Below, one piece after another: positions 1 through 8,888 of a stretch of 56,661 nt of DNA. The notes beneath the pieces are model-generated. The model did no database searches, was not told the origin of the DNA, and saw only the letters and a program-made list of their open reading frames with translations. The translations under genes were made by a program, and so were the position numbers. Location: positions 1 to 56,661 of the forward strand of contig CAAGPW010000136.1 in NCBI GenBank assembly GCA_900771955.1. Reading direction: 5' to 3'. This DNA is from Lachnospiraceae bacterium. Lineage in GTDB: Bacteria; Bacillota; Clostridia; Lachnospirales; Lachnospiraceae. The number at the start of each line of letters is the position of its first letter. The first letter of the stretch is position 1.

Positions 1-575
1 AGTTCCATGATCTTGTCGCCCCATTCTCCGTTCGGATCTTCCAGAGCTTTTAAAGCAGAACCTTTGATGATTGGGCAATCTGTGAAGCCGTACTCTTCAA
101 GCTGCTCTGTTACTTCCATCTCTACTAACTCGATAAGTTCCGGGTCATCAACCATATCACATTTGTTCAGGAATACAACGATGTAAGGTACACCTACCTG
201 ACGGGATAACAGGATGTGCTCTTTGGTCTGAGCCATAACACCATCAGTAGCAGCTACAACAAGGATAGCGCCATCCATCTGAGCAGCACCAGTGATCATG
301 TTCTTTACATAATCGGCATGGCCTGGGCAGTCAACGTGTGCGTAATGTCTGTGCTCTGTCTCGTACTCAACGTGTGCAGTAGAGATTGTGATACCTCTTT
401 CTCTTTCTTCCGGAGCTTTATCAATGTTTTCGAAATCAGTAGCTGTGTTACCAGCAACTCTTGCAGCAAGTACTTTTGTGATAGCTGCTGTTAAAGTTGT
501 TTTACCATGATCTACGTGACCGATTGTTCCGATGTTACAATGTGGTTTGTTTCTTTCAAATTTAGCTTTAGCCAT
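1..575 (-). CDS. tuf: Elongation factor Tu (N-terminal 191 residues; cut by window edge)
   Basis: EF-Tu is the GTPase that delivers aminoacyl-tRNA to the ribosomal A site in the cytoplasm. The translation from 575 downward begins MAKAKFERNKPHCNIGTIGH and shows the P-loop GHVDHGKT, the switch region RGITI, DCPGHADY and NKCD, the standard G motifs of translational GTPases. ATG 573-575 is preceded by a GGAGG at good spacing. Only about half the protein is present; domains 2 and 3 lie outside the window. It is the last recognised gene of the rpsL-rpsG-fusA-tuf string and has its own promoter in the gap after fusA. Function is certain; whether a second tuf copy exists elsewhere cannot be seen. Confidence 0.97.
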   Translation of the reverse strand, partial: MAKAKFERNKPHCNIGTIGHVDHGKTTLTAAITKVLAARVAGNTATDFENIDKAPEERERGITISTAHVEYETEHRHYAHVDCPGHADYVKNMITGAAQMDGAILVVAATDGVMAQTKEHILLSRQVGVPYIVVFLNKCDMVDDPELIELVEMEVTEQLEEYGFTDCPIIKGSALKALEDPNGEWGDKIME

Positions 576-633
576 TTTAAAACGTCCTCCTTAATTTTAT
601 GCCTTTGCGGCGATTCTTTTTGATGCTGTCCGG

Positions 634-647
634 GCTGTCCGGACAGC
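634..647. repeat. 14-bp perfect palindrome in the tuf leader
   Basis: GCTGTCCGGACAGC is a perfect dyad, and part of it (GCTGTCCGG) is repeated just upstream at 625-633. It lies in the transcribed leader between the tuf promoter and the start codon, so a hairpin can form in the mRNA. No U-run follows, so it does not look like a terminator. Function unknown. Confidence 0.55.
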
Positions 648-673
648 TTATACTCTGTAATCAGCTATTTCTG

Positions 674-702
674 ATTATATAAAATTATCAGCACTTTTTC
701 AA
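674..702 (-). promoter_or_regulatory. Vegetative (SigA-type) promoter of tuf
   Basis: On the minus strand TTGAAA (702-697) is followed after exactly 17 bp by TATAAT (679-674). It lies in the fusA-tuf gap and points at tuf, about 100 nt upstream of its start codon. This lets tuf be transcribed above the level of the str operon, as is common for EF-Tu. Confidence 0.8.
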
Positions 703-709
703 GTGATTT

Positions 710-2827
710 TTACTTCTCTTTTGAAGAAATGATCTTATCCTGAACGGACTTCGGAACCTGCTCATATTTCTCGAAGAACATTGAGTAGTTACCACGTCCC
801 TGTGTTCTGGAACGAAGATCGGTAGAGTAACCGAACATCTCAGCAAGCGGAACGAAAGCTTTTACCATCTTTCCACCACCGATATCATCCATTCCTTCGA
901 TGCGTCCACGACGGGAGTTGATATCACCGATAACATCACCCATGTACTCTTCCGGCATGGTTACTTCCACTTTCATGATCGGCTCTAAGATAGCCGGAGC
1001 TGCCTTTGCCATAGCTTCCTTGAAACACATGGAACCTGCAATGTGGAAAGCCATTTCAGAAGAATCGACTTCATGGTAAGATCCATCGTATACAACGGCA
1101 TGTACGCCAAGTACCGGGAATCCTGCAAGGATACCAGCTTTTGCTGCTTCTTCGATACCTTCTCCGACTGCCGGGATATATTCCTTCGGAATTGCACCAC
1201 CGACAACCTGGGATTCGAATTTGAAAGTTTCCTCTCCGTTCGGATCCATCGGCTCGAAACGAACCTTACAATGTCCGTACTGTCCACGACCACCGGACTG
1301 TTTTGCATATTTGTATTCCTGATCGACCGGCTTTGTGAATGTTTCTTTGTAAGCAACCTGAGGAGCACCTACGTTTGCTTCTACCTTGAACTCACGAAGC
1401 AGACGGTCAACAATAATCTCCAGATGAAGCTCACCCATACCTGCGATGATCGTCTGACCTGTTTCCTGATCTGTATGTGCACGGAAGGTCGGATCTTCTT
1501 CTGCAAGCTTTGCAAGTGCTTCACCCATCTTGCCCTGACCAGCTTTGGTCTTCGGCTCAATAGCAAGCTCGATAACCGGTTCCGGGAATTCCATGGACTC
1601 CAAGATTACCGGATGCTGCTCGTCACAGATGGTATCACCAGTTGTTGTAAACTTGAAACCTACAGCTGCTGCGATATCACCGGAGTAAACGCGGTCAAGC
1701 TCCTGTCTCTTGTTGGCATGCATCTGTAAGATACGTCCAACACGTTCTTTTTTATCTTTTGTAGCATTCAGTACGTAAGAACCTGCTGCGATACTTCCGG
1801 AATATACACGGAAGAAAGCAAGTTTTCCTACGAACGGATCTGCCATGATCTTAAATGCAAGTGCAGAGAACGGTTCGTCATCGGAAGAATGTCTTTCTAC
1901 TTCGTTTCCTTCCAGATCAACACCCTTGATTGGCGGGATATCGATTGGAGACGGCATGTACTCGATGATCGCATCGAGAAGCTTCTGCACACCTTTGTTC
2001 TTATAAGCAGAACCACAGCATACCGGAACAGCGGTACACTCACAGGTAGCTTTGCGCAGTACTTTCTTCATGTCATCTACGGAAGGTTCTTCTCCTTCCA
2101 GATACTGCATCATAAGATCATCATCCAACTCGCAGACTTTTTCTACCAGTTCGGTATGATACATCTCTGCTTCGTCCTTCATATCTCCAAGATCATCCGT
2201 AACGGTGATGTCATCACCCTTCTCATCATTGTAGATATATGCTTTCATCTCAAACAGATCGATGATTCCCTTGAAATCATCTTCCTTTCCGATCGGAAGC
2301 TGAAGAACGATTGCGTTCTTTCCTAATCTTGTACGGATCTGATCTACAGCTCCGTAGAAGTTTGCACCCAGGATATCCATCTTGTTGATGAATGCCATTC
2401 TAGGTACGTTATAAGTGTCAGCCTGACGCCATACGTTTTCTGACTGCGGCTCTACACCACCCTTTGCACAGAAAACGCCGACAGCGCCGTCAAGTACACG
2501 AAGGGAACGCTCAACCTCTACTGTAAAGTCAACGTGCCCTGGTGTATCGATAATGTTGATACGATGCTCTAAAGCGCCTGGCTTCGGTTTTGTGAACTCT
2601 TCCAGTGTCCAGTGGCATGTTGTAGCGGCTGATGTAATTGTGATACCTCTTTCCTGCTCCTGCTCCATCCAGTCCATGGTCGCAGTACCCTCATGAGTAT
2701 CACCAATTTTATAGTTAACACCAGTATAATAAAGAATACGCTCAGTTGTTGTTGTCTTACCAGCATCAATATGAGCCATAATACCAATGTTTCTGGTTCT
2801 CTCTAACGGATATTCTCTTCCAGCCAA
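710..2827 (-). CDS. fusA: Elongation factor G
   Basis: EF-G is the cytoplasmic GTPase that drives ribosomal translocation and, with ribosome recycling factor, recycling. The 705-residue product is family length and has the P-loop AHIDAGKT near residues 18-25, RGITITSA, DTPGHVDF and NKMD, followed by the EF-G-specific domains II-V. The start codon is TTG at 2827-2825, preceded by GGAGG with 8-nt spacing. It is the only start that gives the conserved MAGREYPLERTRNIGIMAH beginning. The gene lies between rpsG and tuf in the classic str order and shares the promoter upstream of rpsL. No sign of decay. Confidence 0.98.
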   Translation of the reverse strand: MAGREYPLERTRNIGIMAHIDAGKTTTTERILYYTGVNYKIGDTHEGTATMDWMEQEQERGITITSAATTCHWTLEEFTKPKPGALEHRINIIDTPGHVDFTVEVERSLRVLDGAVGVFCAKGGVEPQSENVWRQADTYNVPRMAFINKMDILGANFYGAVDQIRTRLGKNAIVLQLPIGKEDDFKGIIDLFEMKAYIYNDEKGDDITVTDDLGDMKDEAEMYHTELVEKVCELDDDLMMQYLEGEEPSVDDMKKVLRKATCECTAVPVCCGSAYKNKGVQKLLDAIIEYMPSPIDIPPIKGVDLEGNEVERHSSDDEPFSALAFKIMADPFVGKLAFFRVYSGSIAAGSYVLNATKDKKERVGRILQMHANKRQELDRVYSGDIAAAVGFKFTTTGDTICDEQHPVILESMEFPEPVIELAIEPKTKAGQGKMGEALAKLAEEDPTFRAHTDQETGQTIIAGMGELHLEIIVDRLLREFKVEANVGAPQVAYKETFTKPVDQEYKYAKQSGGRGQYGHCKVRFEPMDPNGEETFKFESQVVGGAIPKEYIPAVGEGIEEAAKAGILAGFPVLGVHAVVYDGSYHEVDSSEMAFHIAGSMCFKEAMAKAAPAILEPIMKVEVTMPEEYMGDVIGDINSRRGRIEGMDDIGGGKMVKAFVPLAEMFGYSTDLRSRTQGRGNYSMFFEKYEQVPKSVQDKIISSKEK

Positions 2828-2869
2828 AGGTTTTTCCTCCTTATATTTGTGTCCTATGCAGCCAGATTA

Positions 2870-3340
2870 TTAGAATCTGTAATGTGCGAAAGCTTTGTTT
2901 GCTTCTGCCATTTTGTGCATATCTTCTTTTCTCTTAACAGATGCGCCTGTATTGTTGGCTGCATCCATGATTTCGTTTGCAAGACGTTCCTGCATTGTTT
3001 TCTCGCCTCTCTTGCGGGAGAACATGGTGATCCAACGAAGTGCAAGAGCCTGACGACGATCCGGTCTTACTTCGATCGGTACCTGGTAAGTTGCTCCACC
3101 GATACGTCTGGCCTTTACTTCGAGTACAGGCATTACGTTATTCATAGCTTCTTCGAAAACTTCCAGAGCAGGCTTTCCTGTCTTCTCAGCAACGGAATCA
3201 AATGCTCCGTATACGATCTTCTGTGCTACACCTTTCTTACCATCCAGCATGATGTTGTTGATAAGTTTGGTAACCACTTTGTTGTTGTACAACGGATCTG
3301 CTAATACATCTCTTTTCTGAATATGTCCTTTACGTGGCAC
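2870..3340 (-). CDS. rpsG: 30S ribosomal protein S7
   Basis: S7 binds the 3' major domain of 16S rRNA and nucleates assembly of the 30S head. The protein reads PRKGHIQKRDVLADPLYN from the start and continues with LINNIMLDGKKG, the family signature. The start is GTG at 3340-3338, which has GGAGG 8 nt upstream and gives the usual 156 residues. A longer reading from an upstream ATG would add about ten residues before VPRKGH and is rejected. It follows rpsL after an unusually long 200-nt spacer and precedes fusA by 42 nt. Confidence 0.97.
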   Translation of the reverse strand: MPRKGHIQKRDVLADPLYNNKVVTKLINNIMLDGKKGVAQKIVYGAFDSVAEKTGKPALEVFEEAMNNVMPVLEVKARRIGGATYQVPIEVRPDRRQALALRWITMFSRKRGEKTMQERLANEIMDAANNTGASVKRKEDMHKMAEANKAFAHYRF

Positions 3341-3540
3341 GGTACTTCCCTCCTTAATCATGATTTGTGCCAATGAACAGCTTACTGTCCATCAGTTTGA
3401 AATTTTTCGATTAATTCAACGGTACTCACATGTGTCCTCAAATGTGTTTCGTGCGGAAAATCTATTTCTCCATCAAGGTATGAAATAATTCCAACACTAA
3501 CCATAAGTTCTGTTTGTGATACTATTGGTTTCTAAACTGC
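3341..3540 (-). other. Long rpsL-rpsG spacer, no gene recognised
   Basis: About 200 nt separate the rpsL stop from the rpsG start, longer than the few dozen bases usual in this operon. No terminator with a U-run and no strong promoter was found. The only clear element is the rpsG ribosome-binding site at the 5' end of the gene. In Escherichia coli the equivalent spacer holds the S7 repressor site; whether that applies here cannot be judged by eye. Confidence 0.5.
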
Positions 3541-3960
3541 TTATTTAGATGCTTTTGGCTTCTTAGCGCCGTATTTAGAACGAGCCTGACGTCTGTTTGC
3601 TACGCCTGCTGTATCCAAAACACCTCTGATGATGTGGTATCTGGTACCTGGTAAATCCTTTACTCTACCACCACGGATCAGAACAACGCTATGCTCCTGT
3701 AAATTGTGGCCTTCTCCCGGAATGTAGGATGTTACTTCGATTCCGTTGGAAAGACGAACTCTGGCAATCTTTCTAAGAGCTGAGTTAGGTTTCTTAGGAG
3801 TTGCAGTCTTAACTGCTGTACACACACCTCTCTTCTGCGGAGCTGCTACGTCTGTAGGTCTCTTCTTTAAAGAGTTGTATCCTTTCTGAAGTGCCGGTGC
3901 TGTAGACTTCTTTACAGATGTCTGACGTCCTTTTCTTACTAACTGGTTGAATGTTGGCAT
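3541..3960 (-). CDS. rpsL: 30S ribosomal protein S12
   Basis: S12 sits at the decoding centre and controls reading accuracy. The 139-residue protein starts MPTFNQLVRKGRQTS and contains TPKKPNSALRK (residues 54-64) and GRVKDLPG (98-105). The lysines equivalent to E. coli K42, K43 and K87 are all present, so streptomycin-resistance substitutions are absent at those sites. The start is ATG 3960-3958, with AGGAGG 8 nt upstream; an in-frame GTG at 3969 overlaps the Shine-Dalgarno and is rejected. It is the first ribosomal gene of the str block and has a consensus promoter directly upstream. Confidence 0.98.
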   Translation of the reverse strand: MPTFNQLVRKGRQTSVKKSTAPALQKGYNSLKKRPTDVAAPQKRGVCTAVKTATPKKPNSALRKIARVRLSNGIEVTSYIPGEGHNLQEHSVVLIRGGRVKDLPGTRYHIIRGVLDTAGVANRRQARSKYGAKKPKASK

Positions 3961-4020
3961 TATTTTCACCTCCTGAAATTTGTATAATTTAATAATGCGC
4001 CTTAGTATGCACGCTAGAAT

Positions 4021-4049
4021 ATTATATAAATCTAAGAACTCCTTGTCAA
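4021..4049 (-). promoter_or_regulatory. Consensus SigA promoter of the str operon (rpsL-rpsG-fusA)
   Basis: TTGACA (4049-4044), a 17-bp spacer and TATAAT (4026-4021) on the minus strand match the vegetative consensus perfectly. It lies in the gap between the HD-GYP gene and rpsL, about 55 nt before the rpsL start, so the str operon does not depend on rpoBC transcription. Confidence 0.92.
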
Positions 4050-4128
4050 TGGCTTTTTGTATTTTTCCCTGTTTTTTCTTACAAATCCATCCGGTTTTCC
4101 GTGGCCAGAAGACATCTGTCCGCCATTG

Positions 4129-5151
4129 TCAGTATTCTGCTTTTTTACCAGCCTCATCCAGAACTGCCAGCAGCATATCCGCCATCTGTGGATCAAACTG
4201 AGAGCCCCTGCCCCGCTTTATCTCTTCCACAACATACGATTCGTCCAGCTTGTCACGGTAGATCCGTTCAAAGGACATCGCATCATAAGCATCCGCTACC
4301 GCTATGATCCGCGCAGCTTCCGGAATTTCGGTTCCTTTTTTCCCGGATAGATAGCCCTTTCCGTCCCATCGCTCATGATGATACAGTGCACCTTCCTCCA
4401 GCCCCTCCACAGTGCTTAAGTTTCTTAAAATATCCGCACCGATCTTTACATGCTGTTTCATGACCTCATATTCTTTGTCTGTTAGGTTCCTATGCTTATT
4501 TAAGATCCGGTCCGGGATTCCGATCTTACCGATATCGTGCAAAAGCGCCTGATAACGCAGTTTTTCTATTCGTTCCTCATCCCAGCCCAGTTTCCGGGCA
4601 ATTTTTACGGAAATGTCCGCCACACGCTCAGAGTGTGCATTTGTGTAACTGTCCTTCGCTTCCTCGGTCTTTGCGATCGCTGTGATTGCCTCAAGTGTGA
4701 CCTCGATTACCTTTCTGCGCTCTGCCGCAAGCATTTCTTCCATCTTATGGCGGTATCCATGCAGTTCAATCTGCGTGGAAATTTTACTCCGCATAATATC
4801 CGGTTCAAACGGTTTTCGCACATAATCTGCACAGCCCATACGGAATCCCTTTTCCACCTGTTTGCGCTCACCCGCCGCATCAATAAATATGATCGGGATC
4901 GTTTCCGTACCCGGTTCTGCAGTTATCGCATGCGCGATCTCTTTCCAGGCCTGTTCCCCGATCATTGTATCAAGCAGGATCAGATCCGGCTTTTCCTCCT
5001 CTATAAATAGAAGAAAGTCTCCTTCATCCGGGAGAAGCTGCCGCAGTTCATACAGGCCACCCAGAATTTCTTCGAGTTTATGATAGTCACTAACGGAAGA
5101 CTCTATTACTATTATTTTCCGTTTCTGCGTTTTTATTCCGCTTTTTTCCAT
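4129..5151 (-). CDS. Response regulator with HD-GYP-type c-di-GMP phosphodiesterase domain
   Basis: 340 residues. Residues 12-130 form a receiver domain with probable phospho-acceptor D61 (LILLDTMI) and K113 (VRKPF). A short helical linker leads to an HD-GYP domain at about 148-335 with HDIGKIGIPDRIL (H205, D206) and HHERWDGKGY (H258, H259). Such proteins usually hydrolyse cyclic di-GMP, which controls motility and surface life. The signature here is GYL (266-268) instead of GYP, and the following loop reads SGKKGTEIP. It sits between rpoC and rpsL in the same direction with no promoter of its own seen, so it probably depends on read-through of the rpoC terminator. Domain call is firm; activity and output are inferred. 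No cognate kinase is in the window. Confidence 0.9.
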   Translation of the reverse strand: MEKSGIKTQKRKIIVIESSVSDYHKLEEILGGLYELRQLLPDEGDFLLFIEEEKPDLILLDTMIGEQAWKEIAHAITAEPGTETIPIIFIDAAGERKQVEKGFRMGCADYVRKPFEPDIMRSKISTQIELHGYRHKMEEMLAAERRKVIEVTLEAITAIAKTEEAKDSYTNAHSERVADISVKIARKLGWDEERIEKLRYQALLHDIGKIGIPDRILNKHRNLTDKEYEVMKQHVKIGADILRNLSTVEGLEEGALYHHERWDGKGYLSGKKGTEIPEAARIIAVADAYDAMSFERIYRDKLDESYVVEEIKRGRGSQFDPQMADMLLAVLDEAGKKAEY

Positions 5152-5169
5152 ATTTTTTCCCCGAAATCC

Positions 5170-5198
5170 AAAAACCCCCCTGAATTATCTCAGAGAGG
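5170..5198 (-). terminator. Intrinsic terminator after rpoC
   Basis: On the minus-strand RNA CCUCUCUGA (from 5198) pairs with UCAGGGGGG (to 5175) using two G-U wobbles, with a short A/U loop, and is followed by a U-run (5174-5170). The wobbles make it strand-specific. It separates rpoBC from the HD-GYP gene. Confidence 0.8.
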
Positions 5199-5216
5199 TC
5201 TTTGGTATATGCTGTT

Positions 5217-8200
5217 TTATTCTACCGTTACACTTTCTTTTTCTTCTGTTGTTTCATCCCCGAAATCATCCATCAGAAAATCATCATCATCAAATGAGAT
5301 CTCCTCTTCTTCATTCAGATCAGAATCCAGTTTGATGTCACGGTAACGCTTCATACCGGTACCAGCCGGAATCAGCTTACCAATGATTACGTTCTCCTTC
5401 ATACCAATAAGCGGATCGATCTTGCCCTTGATCGCTGCCTCGGTCAGTACCTTCGTTGTTTCCTGGAAGGATGCTGCGGACAGGAAGGAATTCGTTGCAA
5501 GGGAAGCCTTTGTGATACCGAGAAGTACCTGCGTGCCTTCTGCCGGCTGCTTTCCTTCTTCGATCAGCTTCTCATTTACATCGTCAAGCTCTAACGTATC
5601 TACCAGAATTCCCGGAAGGAAATCGGAATCTCCGTTATTCTCAATGCGGATCTTCTGCAGCATCTGGCGTACGATAACCTCGATATGCTTATCGTTGATC
5701 TCAACACCCTGCAGACGGTATACACGCTGAACTTCACGAAGCATGTAATCCTGTACGGCACGGACGCCCTTGATCTTTAAGATATCATGCGGATTGACAG
5801 AACCTTCGGTCAGCTCGTCGCCGGCCTCTAAGACTGCTCCGTCCATAACCTTGATTCTGGAACCGTAAGGGATCAGATAGGTTTTGGACTCGCCTGTCTC
5901 ATTGTTCGTCACGATGATCTCACGTTTCTTCTTGGTATCCTTAATAGTTGCCACACCACCAAATTCTGTGATGATCGCAAGTCCCTTCGGTTTTCTCGCC
6001 TCGAAAATTTCCTCGACACGCGGAAGACCCTGGGTGATATCATTTCCGGCAACACCACCGGTATGGAAGGTACGCATGGTAAGCTGTGTACCTGGTTCAC
6101 CGATGGACTGTGCTGCGATGATACCGATCGCTTCACCGACCTGTACGGCATTTCCTGTTGCCATGTTTGCACCGTAGCATTTTGCACACACGCCCATGTG
6201 GGAACGGCAGGTAAGGATCGTACGGATCTTCACTCTCTCGATCGGATCTCCGTTTTCATCCACACCCTTGCTCATAATCTGGGCTGCACGCTTCGGTGTG
6301 ATCATATGATTTGCCTTTACAAGAACATTTCCGTCCTTGTCGCAGATCGTCTCGCAGGAGAAACGTCCTGTGATACGGTCCTGAAGGCTTTCGATCTCTT
6401 CTTTTCCATCCATGAATGCCTTTACATACATGCCCGGAATCTCTTTGCCTGTTCCTGCCTGACAATCGGACTCACGCACGATCATGTGCTGTGAAACGTC
6501 AACCAGACGTCTGGTCAGGTAACCGGAATCGGCAGTACGGAGTGCAGTATCGGACAGACCTTTACGTGCTCCGTGGGCAGACATGAAATATTCCAGTACG
6601 TCAAGACCTTCACGGAAGTTTGACTTGATCGGCAGCTCGATGGTACGTCCTGTTGTATCCGCCATAAGTCCACGCATACCTGCAAGCTGTTTGATCTGCT
6701 TGTCAGAACCACGGGCTCCGGAATCAGCCATCATGAAGATGTTGTTGTATTTATCAAGTCCGGTCAGCAGTGCTTCGGTCAGTTCATCATCGGTTTCTTT
6801 CCAGGTCTCTACAACTTCCTTGTAACGCTCTTCTTCCGTGATAAGACCACGTTTGTACTGCTTTGTGATACGGTCTACGGTATCCTGTGCAGACTGGATC
6901 ATCTCCGGTTTCTGAGGCGGCACGGTCATATCGGAAATGGATACGGTCATTGCTGCCTGTGTGGAGAATTTATATCCCATTGCCTTGATATCATCAAGCA
7001 CTTCTGCAGTCTTTGTAGCGCCGTGGATATTGATAACCTTCTCCAGTATCTGTTTTAAATGCTTCTTTGCAACGTGGAAATCAATTTCCAGTGCAAATTC
7101 GTTTTCTTCCTTGCTTCTGTCTACGAATCCAAGATCCTGCGGAATGATCTCATTGAAAATGAAACGTCCCAGTGTGGATTCGCACATTCCGGTCTTCGTA
7201 GTTCCGTCCGGCAGTGTCTTTGTCATGCGGACATGAATTCTGGAATGTAAGGTCAGTGCTTTATTCTCATATGCAAGAATTGCTTCGTTTACGCTCTTGA
7301 AATATTTACCTTCGCCGATCGATCCCGGTCTTTCCTGAGTCAGATAATAGATACCAAGTACCATATCCTGTGAAGGAACGGCTACCGGACCACCATCGGA
7401 CGGCTTTAACAGGTTGTTCGGAGAGAGCAGCATGAAACGGCACTCTGCCTGTGCTTCCTGTGACAGCGGAAGATGGACGGCCATCTGGTCACCATCGAAA
7501 TCGGCATTAAATGCGGTACACACAAGCGGATGAAGCTTGATGGCCTTACCTTCTACGAGGATCGGTTCAAATGCCTGAATACCAAGTCTGTGCAGTGTCG
7601 GAGCACGGTTTAACATAACCGGATGCTCTTTGATGACTTCTTCGAGTACGTCCCATACCTCGGTCTGAAGTCTCTCCACCATCTTCTTTGCACTCTTGAT
7701 GTTGTGTGCAGTTCCGTTTGCAACGAGCTCTTTCATAACAAACGGCTTGAACAGTTCGATTGCCATTTCTTTCGGCAGACCGCACTGATAAATCTTTAAC
7801 TTCGGCTCTACGCAGATAACGGAACGTCCGGAATAGTCAACACGCTTTCCTAAGAGGTTCTGTCTGAAACGTCCGGATTTACCCTTTAACATATCGGATA
7901 AGGACTTCAGTGCACGGTTTCCAGGTCCTGTAACCGGTCTGCCGCGGCGTCCGTTATCGATCAAAGCGTCAACCGCTTCCTGGAGCATACGTTTCTCATT
8001 GCGGACGATGATATCCGGAGCGCCAAGCTCTAAGAGTCTTCTTAAACGGTTGTTACGGTTGATGATTCTTCTGTATAAGTCATTCAGGTCACTGGTAGCA
8101 AAACGTCCGCCATCCAGCTGTACCATCGGACGCAGATCCGGCGGAATGACAGGGATTACCGTCATGATCATCCACTCCGGTTTATTTCCTGATTCGCGGA

Positions 8201-8870
8201 ATGCTTCTACTACTTCCAGTCTCTTGATGATTCTTGCACGCTTCTGTCCGGTTGCATCTTTCAATGCTGCCTTTAACTCTGCGGAATCCTTCTCAAGATC
8301 GATCGCCTGTAACAGCTCTAAAATTGCCTCGGCGCCCATTCCCACGCGGAAATCGCTGCCGTATTTTTCTCTTGCTTCCTGATATTCGTTCTCAGAAAGT
8401 ACCTGCTTTACCTGTAAACCTGTATTTCCCGCATCCAGTACGATGTAGGAAGCAAAGTACAATACTTTTTCCAGTGTTCTCGGTGACAGGTCAAGGATGA
8501 GTCCCATGCGGGACGGGATACCCTTGAAATACCAGATATGGGATACCGGAGCAGCAAGCTCAATGTGTCCCATACGCTCTCTACGCACGCTGGCTTTGGT
8601 GATCTCAACGCCGCATCGGTCGCAGACAACGCCCTTATAACGGATCTTTTTGTACTTTCCGCAGTGGCATTCCCAGTCCTTGCTCGGTCCGAAAATCTTT
8701 TCACAGAAAAGTCCGTCTTTCTCCGGTTTTAATGTTCTATAGTTAATGGTCTCAGGCTTCTTTACTTCGCCTCTGGACCACTCTCTGATCTTTTCAGGTG
8801 ATGCTAAGCCAATCTGAATTGCATCAAATGAAATTGGCTGGTAAGTCTCATTGTTCTTCGTTTCTGGCAT
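5217..8870 (-). CDS. rpoC: RNA polymerase beta' subunit
   Basis: This is the largest catalytic subunit of RNA polymerase. The 1217-residue product has the N-terminal zinc site with C68, C70, C83 and C86 (ECHCGKY...CDRCGVE), the magnesium-binding NADFDGDQ near residue 455 that holds the active-site metal, and a C-terminal zinc cluster (CRSHMGVCAKCYG). The C-terminus is an acidic tail rich in D and E. ATG at 8870 follows GGAAGGGAG. The gene is 18 nt downstream of rpoB and cotranscribed with it; a terminator follows its stop. Confidence 0.98.
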   Translation of the reverse strand: MPETKNNETYQPISFDAIQIGLASPEKIREWSRGEVKKPETINYRTLKPEKDGLFCEKIFGPSKDWECHCGKYKKIRYKGVVCDRCGVEITKASVRRERMGHIELAAPVSHIWYFKGIPSRMGLILDLSPRTLEKVLYFASYIVLDAGNTGLQVKQVLSENEYQEAREKYGSDFRVGMGAEAILELLQAIDLEKDSAELKAALKDATGQKRARIIKRLEVVEAFRESGNKPEWMIMTVIPVIPPDLRPMVQLDGGRFATSDLNDLYRRIINRNNRLRRLLELGAPDIIVRNEKRMLQEAVDALIDNGRRGRPVTGPGNRALKSLSDMLKGKSGRFRQNLLGKRVDYSGRSVICVEPKLKIYQCGLPKEMAIELFKPFVMKELVANGTAHNIKSAKKMVERLQTEVWDVLEEVIKEHPVMLNRAPTLHRLGIQAFEPILVEGKAIKLHPLVCTAFNADFDGDQMAVHLPLSQEAQAECRFMLLSPNNLLKPSDGGPVAVPSQDMVLGIYYLTQERPGSIGEGKYFKSVNEAILAYENKALTLHSRIHVRMTKTLPDGTTKTGMCESTLGRFIFNEIIPQDLGFVDRSKEENEFALEIDFHVAKKHLKQILEKVINIHGATKTAEVLDDIKAMGYKFSTQAAMTVSISDMTVPPQKPEMIQSAQDTVDRITKQYKRGLITEEERYKEVVETWKETDDELTEALLTGLDKYNNIFMMADSGARGSDKQIKQLAGMRGLMADTTGRTIELPIKSNFREGLDVLEYFMSAHGARKGLSDTALRTADSGYLTRRLVDVSQHMIVRESDCQAGTGKEIPGMYVKAFMDGKEEIESLQDRITGRFSCETICDKDGNVLVKANHMITPKRAAQIMSKGVDENGDPIERVKIRTILTCRSHMGVCAKCYGANMATGNAVQVGEAIGIIAAQSIGEPGTQLTMRTFHTGGVAGNDITQGLPRVEEIFEARKPKGLAIITEFGGVATIKDTKKKREIIVTNNETGESKTYLIPYGSRIKVMDGAVLEAGDELTEGSVNPHDILKIKGVRAVQDYMLREVQRVYRLQGVEINDKHIEVIVRQMLQKIRIENNGDSDFLPGILVDTLELDDVNEKLIEEGKQPAEGTQVLLGITKASLATNSFLSAASFQETTKVLTEAAIKGKIDPLIGMKENVIIGKLIPAGTGMKRYRDIKLDSDLNEEEEISFDDDDFLMDDFGDETTEEKESVTVE

Positions 8871-8888
8871 TGTGACACTCCCTTCCTT

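Noticed and set aside
2870..3373. Longer rpsG start at 3373
   Set aside because: Would place the strong Shine-Dalgarno inside the coding region and add residues absent from the S7 family; GTG at 3340 fits.
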